From: Culex pipiens pallens
Lineage: Eukaryota > Arthropoda > Insecta > Diptera > Culicidae
Assembly: GCF_016801865.2 (NCBI RefSeq)
Contig: NC_068937.1
Span: 124,283,225-124,347,224 of the forward strand
Length of the DNA: 64,000 bases
Direction: 5' to 3'
Of the stretch, positions 33,666 through 46,132 are shown one piece after another. The notes under the pieces are model-generated. The model ran no database searches and was not told the origin of the DNA. It saw only the letters and a list, made by a program, of their open reading frames with translations. Within the stretch, counting starts at the first letter, position 1. The number at the start of each line of letters is the position of its first letter. Position numbers and translations under genes: made by a program.

Positions 33666-35690
33666 TGTCCGTTGCTTGAGTTTATTTTTGCTAACGATTA
33701 AATCGAATGTTAAGGTCGGGGCAGAAAATGCCCAACGGCCTCAGAATTGAACCACAAGGAGCTCTGTAATTCTGTTGAAAGCAACGCGGGTGCTAACACC
33801 ACGTAATAACCGGGATTGAGCTTAGCTGAACTTTTCCATAATTTTGCTGAAGGCTAGCGGGTATTGGACTGGAAGTACACACGGACTTCAAATCTGCAAT
33901 ACTTTTTGAATTAAGAAACATAAATTGACATCAAAATTATGTCAATTTTGTTTAAAAAGTTGTCGAAACATCCCATGCAATTATGCAAGGTATGGCTCCA
34001 TTTTAATTCCAACAAAATCTTCAACATTCCCGTCACGATCTGATTTGTTCACTCTGGCACAATATTTATCCAGGACTCACACACTCTTCCCCATTTGAAG
34101 CCACCGCGTGTTACACAACGCTCAATCTGCCATCACGACGGTGGTCCGATCCAGTTCCGATAGGTAACTTATTTGCCATCTCAGGGATCCTGGATGGCTG
34201 GAGGAAGAATCCCCGTGCCATTGTCGAGAGTGGTTTTCATTTTACGTTTCATTTCCTCATTCAATCGAAATTCCAGTCACATCAGAACGTGGTGCCTTCC
34301 TTCCTCTCCCCCGCGCCGCGTGTATGATGAAGACCCCGGGAGCATTTCTATTCTAATACCTATCAGAAAACGAGATCTCTTTCAGGAAAAGTGTCCTTTT
34401 CTGTTTCCGACTAACCCTTGTGTGTGTGAAGGAAAGCTTTTCATTTTTCGGGGAGTTTTTTTTATCCAAGAATATCGAACAAAAGCCGGGTTGTACCCTT
34501 TTTCCCACTGTGTCATAGATTGGAAAATGAAGAGCACAAAAAAAGTTTTTTTTTCACTAGGTCAAGCACAGCTTTGGAGTTCTTTCCCCGGCAGGTTGGC
34601 GAGGGGAAAAAAAGAACGAAATCGCAAAATGTGGAATATAATGGCCGACTATAAGGTTAAATTAATTCCTGTCCAATTTTTGCGCCGTCCTTCGGTGCAG
34701 GAAGCGAATAAAATTGCCGGAAAAGTGGGATTGGCGAGCCAAAAATCGTATTAACATGTTCGAGCTTTCGCGCTCCTGGTGCTCGTAATGCCCTCTAAAA
34801 TTTGATTATTTCCAGGAAAATTTAATAAACAGAAGCCGCGGCTGAGCGGGGATTTTTTTTTGTCTCTCATACGAACAGTATCGGAAACTGGAAGGGAAAT
34901 TGTGGTTGGAAAAATGGGGTTGATTTTATTGAGACCAGTGGCATTTTATGATAAGTTTTATCAAATAATTTGATAAATTCTTATTTGAAGTGTTACGATG
35001 CTTCTCCCCACATCAAAACACAATCTGCATATTTTGCCTTGCTTTAATTTCTTTCCCCAACAAATGTCCCCTCTTACCACCCAACTCTCAAACGAGTGAC
35101 GCAACCCCCTCCGGAACTTTAAAAATCTCTTTCTACGAGCAATTTTCTCCAACTGGCAGCACAAACCGCTCGGAATGTTTACCTCCCTCCCCCAGAAAGT
35201 ATGCAACACACCGCCCAGCCCCCGTTGTCTCCGTTCCGGTTGTCATCATGGCTCGAAAAGAGTTCGGGTTCGTTGCACAGTGAAACCTAACCTCAAAACA
35301 GCACCTCCCACCCACCGCATGCGTCCTCCCAAGACCTCCCAACCTTGTCGGACGTTTGTAACACAGTCACACACACAATGCGTGCCAGGCTGGGAAGCAT
35401 AACCCCAAATCTATGCCAAAGTGACATCCATCCTCACCAAGCAGAAGGGCACACATACATGTGTGGAGTGGTCCGTGTGTGTGTGTGTGTGCACAAGCAG
35501 CCGGGAAAAACAAAGTGGAAAACGCTTATTTTTAGCTTCCCACAGAGGTCGCCCCAGTGTTGTCTCAAGGTCTGGCAAGAGATTGGATGGATTGTTTGGG
35601 GGATCCAGAAATGAACGAATTAACTGGGAAACACTTCTCAATTGCGGACTTCAAATCGAAGGTATTTCTTGATTGACCGCGGTTAAATTA
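33666..35690. other. Unique DNA, no gene called
   Basis: Single-copy sequence. The open frame at 34173-34754 (193 aa) starts with ATG but has no recognisable domain, and I see no splice or codon signal strong enough to call a gene. A short (GT)n run lies at about 35477-35491. TTTATCAAA-TAA-TTTGATAAA at 34957-34977 is a small palindrome. Confidence 0.4.
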
Positions 35691-36445
35691 GAAGTGAATT
35701 TTACTGAAACAATGTGAAATAAACTGCATTGAAGTGCAGTGAACCGAAGTGAAGTGCATTGATGTTAAGTGAAGTGAAGTTTACTGAAGTGAAGTGAGCT
35801 GAAGTCATGTAAACTGAACTGATGTGAACTGAAGTGAAGTTAATTAAAGTGAAGCGATCTGAACTGAAGTGAATTGAAATGAAGTGAAGTGATGTTAAAT
35901 GAAGTGAGCTGAACTGATGTGAACGGAAGTAATGTGAATTAAAGTGAAGTGAAATGAAGTGACGTAAAGTCAACTGAAGTAAAGTGAATTGAAATGAAGT
36001 ACAGTTAACTGAAGCGAAGTGATGTGAACTGAAGTGATTTGATGTTAAACGAAAGGGGCTGAAGTGATGGGAACTGAAGTGAATTGAAATTAAGTGAAGT
36101 GATGTTAAATGAAGTGAGCTGAACTGATGTGAACTGAAGTAATGTGAATTAAAGTGAAGTGAAATGAAGTGAAGTAAAGTGAAATGAAGTGCAGTGAAAT
36201 GAAGTGAAGTAAAGTGAAATGAAGTGAAGTAAAGTGAACTGAAATGAAGTCATCTGAAGTGAAGTGATGTGAACTGCGGCGATGTGATGTGAACTGAAGT
36301 TAATTGATGTGAACTAAAGTGAATGATGTTTATTAAAAATAATTGAAGTGAACTGAATTGAAGTTAAGTCAACTGAAGTGAAGTGATGTCAATTGAAATG
36401 GGCTGAAGTGATGTGAAGTAAAGTTAAAAGAACTGAAGTGAAGTT
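35691..36445 (+). repeat. Degenerate pentanucleotide satellite (GAAGT-type)
   Basis: About 750 bp built from GAAGT, GAACT, GAAAT, GATGT and GAATT words, mostly in register at 5-base steps. Longer blocks recur: GATGTTAAATGAAGTGAGCT appears at about 35892 and 36101 (209 bp apart). That points to a later higher-order duplication of the decayed pentamer array. An open frame on the minus strand (35701-35973, Phe/Ser/His-rich) is a repeat by-product. Confidence 0.9.
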
Positions 36446-39400
36446 AGTTTCAATGTTGTCAGTCTATCAAATCAAATCAAATCTTGCTATTGATCAAATT
36501 TAGAAGGTTCCGAGCGAATGTTCCAACAGAACTGTTATTCGTTCGTTTAAGTTGATTTAATTCCAACGTCTGAGCCAAACTTCATAATTCCATGACATGA
36601 CTTTCCCATCGCTGCGCTGCACATTCTTCAAACAAGACGAATGACCTGAAAATCTGAGAATTTTAGAATTCTTAAGAATTCAGCTTGGTTTCGTGATAAC
36701 AGAATTTTCCTTCTTTGGACTTTCCAGGTATCCCTTGGAAGTGTGTGTCAGGACGTCTGCTTGATGTTTTTTCTCTGGAACAGAAAAAACAAGGAACCAG
36801 AAATGTTCCCCTCATTCTAAGAAGCAAATTTGCTCAACCAGGAATTTTCCGATTTTCAACAGTAGAATGCGTCGTCGTTTTATACACAAACAAAAAATCT
36901 CGACCTAGACGGTCCAAGACGACACGCATCGAACGATACGGAAGAATTTCTCCTTGACGAAGGATAACACACGACTTCCTGCCAAGTGGTCTGAGCCGAC
37001 GGAGGAATCGTTCAGAGGTCAGGAATGTTGGTAAAGTATCGTTCGTTGATTGAAAAGTTGGCTGTGTGCTGTGGGCTGGCTTTGGTTAAGGTTTGAACAG
37101 ACGTTGAAGTCTGAAATTTGGCATATTTCTTTATTTTTGTTGTAGAATGCGTGACGCAAATTTTGCCTGGATTTGATTTGGATGAAAAAGGACGAAGTGT
37201 ATTTTTAGGCAGTGTTTTTAACCATTTACTATGCAGTAAACTGTGTAAAAATCTGGCAAAGATGCATAACTTTCCTTCGTTCCAACACCAAGTAACCTTC
37301 TGAACGACCAACAAATTACGTCATAAAAAATCCCAGCTTTGCAGCGGTAATCCATCCGTGTTCCACCCAATTTCACCGAACAGGCTCACCCAAATCCAAA
37401 CCGCTCGACCTCCACTAAATGAAAAATACTCGCCAGAAGGAGCTGCAAACATCCTCCATCCGGACGCGTTTCCATGAACCACAGAAAAAAAATCCTCTCC
37501 AACAACAAGTCAGAAACCACTTGGCCTTTGTTACAGCGAGCCCATCCAGCAGCAAGCTATCAAGTCGCTCGGAGGCCGTGAGCTCTATGAGCGATAGAGA
37601 CGACGCGCCGGCTTAACCGAAGGCCACTCTAGCGAGACCTGTCAGGGTCGTAAAAAACGACGAGAATCCTTCAGGCAAATCCTGATGCAGGGTGGTTAGT
37701 CCATGACTGGGGGGTTGCTGAAGAAATCTACGGCAAACTGGCGTAGGAAAAATCATAAAGCAAACGGCATCACTATAACGGACTTCAGAATCTAGTACGC
37801 TCGAGCAGCTGCTACAGGAATCGAAGTGTGAAACGCGGACTCGAGGTAAGTAATGTTGTGATAAGTTAGGAAAGTTGATCCAGTGAATCTGTCAAAACTG
37901 CAAATCTGTCATTCTGTCAAATCAGTTTCAGTTTCTGCTTTAGTTTTCATAACTCAGGGTCCGTTTCGAGATACCTGCCAGAAACAAACAATATCAACTG
38001 GAGCAGATCTCCATCTCATTCATGACATCCCTCATGTGCAAACGAGAATTCTTTCCACGGTTGGCATCCTCCGTACAATTCCGGGTTCCAGGACAGAGCT
38101 TTCAAGTGTTCACCAGCATTCGCCTGCCAGACATTTAAAGCTCCCCTCGTGAAAATTGTAAAAAAAAACAGGAATGCTGAATTTTTCCTGCCGAAAAGAA
38201 TTCACGCCCTCGTCGTTGCTGAGCAATAATTCAGTCAAGTGTTCATAAATTTCATAATTACATTACTGAAGCATATTATTATGACGTTAAATGGGACGAC
38301 TTGACGCCACCTCCTTCCTCTCTCTATTGGCAAGAGGGGTAGGACCTTCCTCAACTAGATACACTCTGCGCTGGAGCGAGACTACCCCAAAGCAAAGCAC
38401 ACGTGGAGTGCTTTTCTCCGCCTTCTCTGGAGGGAATTTTGTTTGAATTTTAAAGATGTGCTTTTACCGTGGAGGGCTGCGAGATTAAATTGACTTCCAG
38501 GCTGCGAGAGCGGAGTGTTTACCGGAAAGATAAATTACGCTACGACAACCCCTTGAAGGATGGTGATCATCGTCGCGCTCCGGTGGTGAATAATGGCACG
38601 GCAATTGCTCGGGAGCACTTGAGAGGAATCACTCCCGGGATATCGGAGACGAAATTTGCGTTGTGGAAATGGATTTTGAACGGAGACTCTAACGTTGACA
38701 TGTTTTTTTTTCGATACAGTTTGGCTGTTATCAATTTGTTACAAAAAGGAGTAATATTTAAATAATTAATCATTTCATTAAAGTTACGTCTTTAATACTT
38801 ACCTACAAGCTTCAAGTTATCGATTTGGAGAGCTTATCCCCTCCACTGAATCGCACTTCTTCGTTCTTGCCAAAATATCCTAGCAATTAAGCAGCACCCG
38901 AAAGCTCCGAAAACATCTTCATTAACCGCAGCTGATCCCTCACGCACTGGCAACCAAAACAGAATTTCCCCGCAAATTGGGCCAAATAGACAACGTCTTA
39001 TTCCCAGAACAGAAGGGCTGCCAATTTCTCCTAGAAGCGTTCAACGAAGCTCAACCAGCTCCCAATCGATTATTCCTCGGACGTCAACTGTGGGCAACTG
39101 TTTCCTTTTAGGTTTGTTTTTCGCAAGGAAGAAGTTTTTTTGATTCGACTGGATTTGGGCTCTTATTTGCTTTTTGAAGATCTTGAGAAAAGCATGTTTT
39201 TTAAGTTCGGACAGTCTCATTATGTTATTTCTAGAAAAAGTTTGAATTAGGTTGATTTGAAATTAATTTACCAGCTTAATCGTGCTGTTGTAGTTTTAGT
39301 CAAAGCGCTCGTAATCCGATTAAGAGAAAGTAGAGAAAATCCCGCAATCAAAATTAGTCTGAACAGCTCAGCTGATTTCTTAAAGCTCATCGACCCGTTT

Positions 39401-39900
39401 CAGATCCAGTTGCAGAACGGTGCAAATGAAGTTCGCCACGAAAATTTCCCACGCCCCGTCAAGGTCCCCATCCCTGAACAAGTCCAACTTAATTTATTTA
39501 TTTCCCGCAAAGGTTTTTCATAAAGACTACACCACGGCCCTCGGGGATTTCCGCGCCAAACTGATTGCTCCACTACTGCTCAGTGCGCCATGGCCATGGT
39601 CGTCGTCGACGGGAAAATAAAACTTCTGAAACGATAATGAAACGATTCCGGCGGAATTTTCTCCGGCGAGGGGGAAAGTGGGCGTGGAAGGCATTTCCTC
39701 CGCTGGGTAGATAACACGGGAAAGGCGGTGGTGTTGGAGGTGACGTCGGCGTCGTGGGGAATAAAGCAAATTGTTTTATATCCTTTGGGCCGGTTTTATT
39801 TGCACAAACATCGGCTTTCGGTGGGGTCTTGGAGCGTTGGGAGCACTGAGGGAAATGTGCTTGGGAAATTTGGAATGATTTCAATTGGAAACAGAAACTG
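36446..39900. other. Unique DNA, no gene called
   Basis: Single-copy sequence with many short open frames. 37419-37616 (65 aa, Ser- and Lys/Arg-rich, ending SMSDRDDAPA) is slightly more protein-like than the rest but matches nothing I recognise, and stop codons follow at once. A TCGAGGTAAGT at about 37841-37851 resembles a splice donor but has no exon I can support. Confidence 0.35.
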
Positions 39901-40660
<760 letters not shown>

Positions 40661-41101
40661 TCAAATTTAAATTCAAACTGAAACAGCAACAGAATCAGTT
40701 TGTATGTCAAGTGTACTAGTTTGTTTGATATTGTTGGCAGATTTCTCTCAGTGTTCAAGCCGTCTTCCAGAGCAAGATTCCTAGCCGACCGTCCACAACG
40801 AGGCAGAGACGTGACGAGCCAGCTGGTTACAGTTGTTGAGGGCAACTGTGCCGATGAAGGTATGGTCGGCCAGATTAGGGATGCACCCGTGAATCGAACC
40901 GTTTTCGTATTTTGTGTCGTGCTGCTGCTGCTGCAGTGATGTCCCTTTCGCAAACGTTGCCCGATGACGGCTTCCAGCATCTTAAGGGATATAATTTATG
41001 TTGAGTACGTGATGATTGCTCCATCCCGGGTTTTTCCAGGGGAAAATCCCAGAAAAGACGATGCTTTGATAGTAGGTGGAGGGGGAGGGAGGACGAAGTG
41101 C
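40661..41101. other. Unique DNA with weak exon-like frame
   Basis: An open frame from 40700 to 40939 (plus) has moderately protein-like composition from about 40737 to 40860. It sits between an acceptor-like TTGTTGGCAG and a donor-like GAAGGTATGG, and a short CTG run follows at 40920-40934. No family is recognised and the evidence is too thin to call an exon. Confidence 0.25.
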
Positions 41102-41217
41102 TTTATTGCCGTGGAGGCCTCCACCCCACACTGAGGGGGCTAGAAATTGATGATGCCCACATAGAAGGACAACAGTTGGATCGATACTGTGGCCACGACC
41201 TCCTCAATAGCGGGATG
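41102..41217 (-). CDS. Candidate 3'-terminal exon, 25 codons plus stop, with polyadenylation signal
   Basis: On the minus strand a pyrimidine-rich tract (CGCCCTCCTTCTACCAG) ends in an AG at 41218-41219. An open stretch from 41217 down to a TAG at 41142-41140 follows. In that frame it reads HPAIEEVVATVSIQLLSFYV then GIINF. It is hydrophobic, so it could be a membrane helix or a GPI-type C-terminal tail, and its codons are fairly rich in G or C at third positions. An AATAAA lies at 41107-41102, 33 nt past the stop. I do not recognise the protein, and a second frame is also open through this stretch. An A run lies just upstream of the pyrimidine tract, which is unusual. The rest of the gene would lie at higher coordinates or beyond the window. 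Confidence 0.3.
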
Positions 41218-42419
41218 CTGGTAGAAGGAGGGCGTTTTTTTTTTTTGCGGAGTTGGGAAAACTGCTTCGTAAGGATGGACGGAAGCGAAACAGAAAACAG
41301 CTTGCGGCGAATTGATTCTCGTTGTAAATTATGTTCAATAGGTACACTTGATTACGTGGACATAGCAGATACAGCAGTCTTCCTGCTCGAAACTCCCCCG
41401 GTTGACGACGAAACCTAGTTATGAACTCGTCGCAAAAGTCCACATAAACTGGTTCCCACGCAGCTACTCGCACCGGAACACATTAGTCGCAAAAATCAAC
41501 AGAAACTTCTCGTAGCAAAACTTTCCAGCGCCAGAAAGTAGGCAAATGCCTCTATTTGCCAACTGAAAAGGATCACTGACTGTGAGGGTGAGCATGTGTG
41601 TGTGTTTGAGTGTACACATTTAACGCAATGTGTTTACTTTATTTAGCCCTAAGTAAACAGCGACAGCTTCACACACTCTTGAACTGCCTCACCCATACTT
41701 TCGCACAGTGAAACCCGTGCGAGCTTGTACGTGCTTGTTCATTTCAGTGAAAAACGTGATCCCGGACAAAGGTAAACTTTTACTTTTTTTTTGCGATTCA
41801 ATGTGTGTGGTGCTGCTCCAGGCAATGGTACAGTTTTTATTGAAGTTGTTTGTTATTGTTTCATGAACACCGAGCTGGCCCAGGGTGGTGGTGGTGGTAG
41901 TTTTGTGAAACCAACAAAATGGCGATTATGCGGGTCAGTTTGCAGGTTTTTTGTCTACAGCAAACAAGGGAAAAAGACGGTTTTTGTGTGTTTTCCTTGT
42001 TCTCGAATAGGGATGTCGGTATATTTGTTGAACAACGACGTGAGAAACGTGAGGTTGGTGTAAAGGATGTTTTCAGTAGTGTCCAAGGTGTAACTGGTTC
42101 CGAGCTCTCTATTGCGGTATTGGAGTTAGAAACAATCTTTATTAGAGTGTAACAAAAAAATATTTTTTGGCGGGAATTCTGGGGCTTGATCCGGTGGATG
42201 TACTGAGCTCAAATCCCAATTATAGACATGATTGGACGTAACAGGAGCTGGCATTTTGCATTATATTTTTTACCGCTTTTTTCAAAAATGTAAATTTTTA
42301 GTGCACTTTGGCCACCCATGCGGCGTATAGGCCCAATTCATGCTAAAGCACGGTACAGTTCTTCAAAGTTTGGCATTTTTTTTTCTCGAAAAATCGGCCT
42401 CAGCTAAAATGATAAGCGT
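41218..42419. other. Unique DNA, no gene seen
   Basis: Single-copy sequence with a short TG run near 41597. The open frame at 41791-42063 contains a Gly run (GGTGGTGGTGG) but has no recognised domain. Confidence 0.35.
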
Positions 42420-42702
42420 CTCATCTCGCGACGCCCGATGTCTTCTACAACGTTATTTGTTTTGATATTACTGACAACTCTTCTGATCATTGACTAGACT
42501 TCACTAGCCTTTGATTTGATTGACCACAGAATATTTATAGATAAACTTAAAGAACAATTTCAATTTTCTAGTGATGCTTGTGATCTTATGAAAAGCTATC
42601 TGAGCGACCGTTCGCAATTAGTTCAAACGGAGTCCGATCTTAGTTAAGGTCCACAAAAAGAGGTGTACCGCAAGGAACCGTTTTTGGTCCGTTGGCGTAT
42701 AC
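42420..42702 (+). pseudogene. Non-LTR retrotransposon reverse transcriptase relic, left part
   Basis: Conceptual translation gives LAFDLIDHRIFIDKLKEQFQ, the motif-A region of CR1/Jockey-type reverse transcriptases (usual form: hydrophobic-D-x-S-x-AFD-x-x-DH). SYLSDRSQLVQ follows, and after a frameshift near 42640-42660, KRGVPQGTVFGPLAYTLS, the motif-B region. A stop codon sits just before the AFD motif and another near the frameshift, so it is dead. The relic is cut at 42702 by the hAT-like element and resumes at 48591. The exact clade was not determined. Confidence 0.85.
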
Positions 42703-43756
42703 ATTATCCGTAAGTTTAGTGAACTTCCACGATTTCGCAGATAGCGTGAAATTCGTGAATTTTAAAGATTTACGTGAAAACCCATGAAATTGATCGATTT
42801 TCTCAAATCAATTCTTTAAAATAACATCATAATAATTATTTCATTCATAAGGACTTTTTAAGTAAATTTTATCAGCTTTAATTGAAAAGCGTGATATGAA
42901 CCATTTGAAGAATTTTTAGCAAATTATACATTAACATGAAATTGATTCAGCATTTACTGAGAAGTGCATGCTGCGAATATTAAATCGATGTAGACAAAAA
43001 TCAGTCGAAGAAGAAAAATAAATTCTTGGTTTTTATTTTTAACAAATTTTGTCTTTTTCAACCAAAACTTGTAAAAATTGATTGAATACGTATACAGTCA
43101 TGCCTCGGTTTAGCACCGCATATGGGGGATGCAAAACCGAGGCGTGCATAACCGAGGCACAGAGCTTAAGGGATTTTGGCTATATAGGAGACATTGGCTT
43201 TAATCGTACGAAAAATCATGCAAACATCAACAAATTATAGTGTTTTGAAATCGGGATGATGTCAGCTATCCATTAAAATTATTATTTCATGAAAATTTTC
43301 ACAAAAATACGTATTTTTCCTGTATTTCGAAAATGCATTTTTTGCCTTCCTCACCTTACTGAGGAAAGGCTATAAAATCACTCGGAAAATGAACTTCTTA
43401 ATTCGACCTTGTAGACCCACCTTCACGTATACCTATCGACTCAGAATCATGTTCTGAGCAAATGTCTGTGTGGATGTGTGTAGGTGGGTGGACAAAAAAA
43501 TTGTCACTCGAATATCTCCGGACTGGATGAACGGATTTTGACCGTAGTAGTCTCATTCGATCCGTCTTGGGGTCCCATAGGTCTCTATTTAAAATCAGCA
43601 AGTTTAGTTAAGTACTTCAAAAGTTATGCTAAAAAAACGATTTCGGCGTATGTCCGGAAGATTGTAAAAAGGGTGGTTTTTGCAAGAAACCCTATCATGT
43701 TATACATTTTCAGAAAGGTATTAAAAATACCTTTCCAATGAGCCCAAAACATTGAA

Positions 43757-44816
43757 GATCTGACAACCCTATCAAAAGTTATTAGTACTTAAGTGTTATT
43801 TATACACTTTTTGGAGGCCGGATCTCAGATATTTCAATGATAATGATGTCCGGGTCCATCATGCAACCCATCGTTAGTTAGATAATCGAAAGACCTTTCA
43901 AATGAGCCTAAAACGTCAAGGATCTGACAACCCTATCAAAAGTTATTGGCACTTAAGTGTTATTTATACACTTTTTGGAGGCCGGATCTCAAATATTTTA
44001 GTTAAAATGATGTCCGGGTCCATCATGCGACCCGTCGTTAGTTAGATTATCAAAAGACCTTTCAAATGAGCCTAAAACATCAAGGATCTGACAACCCAAT
44101 CAAAAGTTATTAGCACTTAACTGTTATTTATACACTTTTTGGAGGCCGGATCTCAGATATTTCAGTAAAAATGATGTCCGGGTCCATCATGCGACCTGTC
44201 ATTAATTAGATAATCGAAAGACCTTTCAAATGAGTCTAAAACATCAAGGATCTGACAACCCTATCAAAAGTTATTGGCACTTAAGTGTTATTTATACACT
44301 TTTTGGAGGCTGGATCTCAGATATTTTAGTAAAAATGATGTCCGGGTCCATCATGCAACCTGTCGTTAGTTAGACAATCGAAAGACCTTTCAAATGAGCC
44401 TAAAACATCAAGGATCTGACAACCCTATCAAAAGTTATTTGCACTTAAGTGTTATTTATACACTTTTTGGAGGCCGGATCTCAGATATTTTAGTAAAAAT
44501 GATGTCCGGGTCCATCATGCGACCTGTCGTTAGTTAGATAATCGAAAGACCTTTCAAATGAGTCTAAAACATCAAGGATCTGACAACCCTATCAAAAGTT
44601 ATTGGCACTTAAGTGATATTTATACACTTTTGGAGGCCGGATCTCAGATATTTCAGTAAAAATGATGTCCGGGTCCATCATGCGACCTGTCGTTAGTTAG
44701 ACAATCAAAATTCCTTTCAAATGAGCCTAATACATCGAGGATCTGCCACCCCTTTCAAAAGTTATTAGCACTTAAGTGTTATTTATACACATTTTAGAGG
44801 TCGGATTTCAGATATT
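43757..44816 (+). repeat. 164-bp tandem repeat, about 6.5 units
   Basis: GATCTGACAACCCTATCAAA recurs at 43757, 43921, 44085, 44249, 44413 and 44577, exactly 164 bp apart. A diverged copy follows at 44740 after 163 bp. Each unit also contains CACTTTTTGGAGGCCGGATC, ATGATGTCCGGGTCCATCAT and AGACCTTTCAAATGAG. Units are very similar to each other except the last, which is more diverged and is cut by the 1.3-kb insertion. A further diverged half unit continues after it, at about 46133-46260. Confidence 0.95.
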
Positions 44817-46132
44817 CTGTAATTCTGTAATTTCGGAATACATTCGTCCGGCTTCAGCTGAAGATTCATGCTGTCCCATGTTGCATGTTCGAGTGTAGAC
44901 CTACGGAAAACCTTGCCGCGAGGAGAGGTGAGTGAACCAGTACATGAGCCACCTACGACATAATTCCTTGGGCGGCCCAAGTCAACTCGAAGTTACCCCA
45001 GGCACCCCCAGTGCAGGACACATTGGGGGTAGAAAGCGGATAGAATAAGCAAAAGATCAAAGCAGGCCGCGAGGCATACTTTTAAAGTGGTTTGTATCTG
45101 CAAAGGAATTTGTATTAACAAAAGGATCAAACATAAAAAGGCGATACTAATTAATACTTCCCTGCGACCTTGGAGGTCTCTCGGTTGGACATCTAGCCGT
45201 GAACACCAAGCTTGGTATCAATCTTCGTCAGTCGGTGTGGTATTGATCACAGCTGGTGTTAGTTTGACGCTCCGTCGTCGTCTGTTGTATCCTGCGGCTG
45301 CGTAGCAACTCAGATGCTCGCTCATTCAGTTTGAAACGAAAAGAACAAAAGAGAACACAAGAAAACATTAGATTCTGATAGTGAGTTTCAACTCAGATGT
45401 TATGTGTAATATAATATTAAACATAAATAGTTCACTTCATGATTCTTTATAGACACATTATTTATTTTGCTTTCACTATCACATTCACTATTTCTTCGGG
45501 TCGTCTAATTTTCGTCGTGTTCCCGTACTTGGAGAATTCCGCATAACTAATCACTGCTGGTTCGTAGTGTAATGTCGAACATGTTACTAGCTAACACAAC
45601 AGTGACACAGAAACAGAACTTCACAAGCACGGGAATTTCCACACGACCTCCCAGTGAATTAATACCGAGCTTAAACTATTTTTATACTACTATTACCTAA
45701 TATGTCCAAAGCAGCTCAGCAAAACTCACTGGGAGCGTTCCACAATTTAGCCCCATCCGGGGGGAGCTTATCCCTTTGTACCCTCGTGTTTGTTTCCTTT
45801 GATCAGTAGTCTAGGTAGTCCAACAATGTTTAGCACAAGTTTGAATCGAAAGAAATTGCTTCAACAGCTGAACGGATCAAACTATTGCTTCCCTTGCTGA
45901 ACTAACTATGCTACTGTTACTAAGGAAACAAAAGGATAAAACATCATGATTTGATGTTCTAACAGGTACGTTCAACTAGCCAGCTGCGAGACCCATCAGC
46001 CCGGCCGGGAACCAGTCCATATCTGTCGAGTACAGCATACGGTGTGGTTCACCAAATATCAAATACAGTGAACACAACACTAATGCCAAACATATGGACT
46101 GGCGGGATGGAAGCACGTGGACACCTCCCCCC
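44817..46132 (-). mobile_element. 1.3-kb retroposon-like insertion with 19-bp target duplication
   Basis: AGGTCGGATTTCAGATATT occurs at 44798-44816 and again at 46133-46151. Both copies share two T residues that differ from every other satellite unit (which read GGCCGGATCTCAG). This argues for a true duplication of one target, not homology between neighbouring units. On the minus strand the insert starts with a G run (GGGGGGAGGTGTCC) and ends in a short tandem of AATTACAG, like the simple-repeat tails of non-LTR elements. It contains no long open frame. It could be a non-autonomous or internally deleted non-LTR element or a retrocopied non-coding RNA. Confidence 0.7.

Noticed and set aside
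34173..34754. 193-residue ATG open frame
   Set aside because: No recognised motif, no convincing codon bias, no splice or poly(A) context. Length alone is not enough in 64 kb.
37419..37616. Start of a gag-like or other retroelement protein
   Set aside because: Ser- and basic-rich composition alone; stops follow immediately and no zinc knuckle or other motif is visible.
40716..40860. Internal exon between TTGTTGGCAG and GAAGGTATGG
   Set aside because: The open frame is plausible in composition but matches nothing known, and both splice signals are average. Kept only as a note.
43757..44816. CRISPR-like regular repeat
   Set aside because: Units are contiguous 164-bp tandem repeats without unique spacers, in an evidently eukaryotic context.
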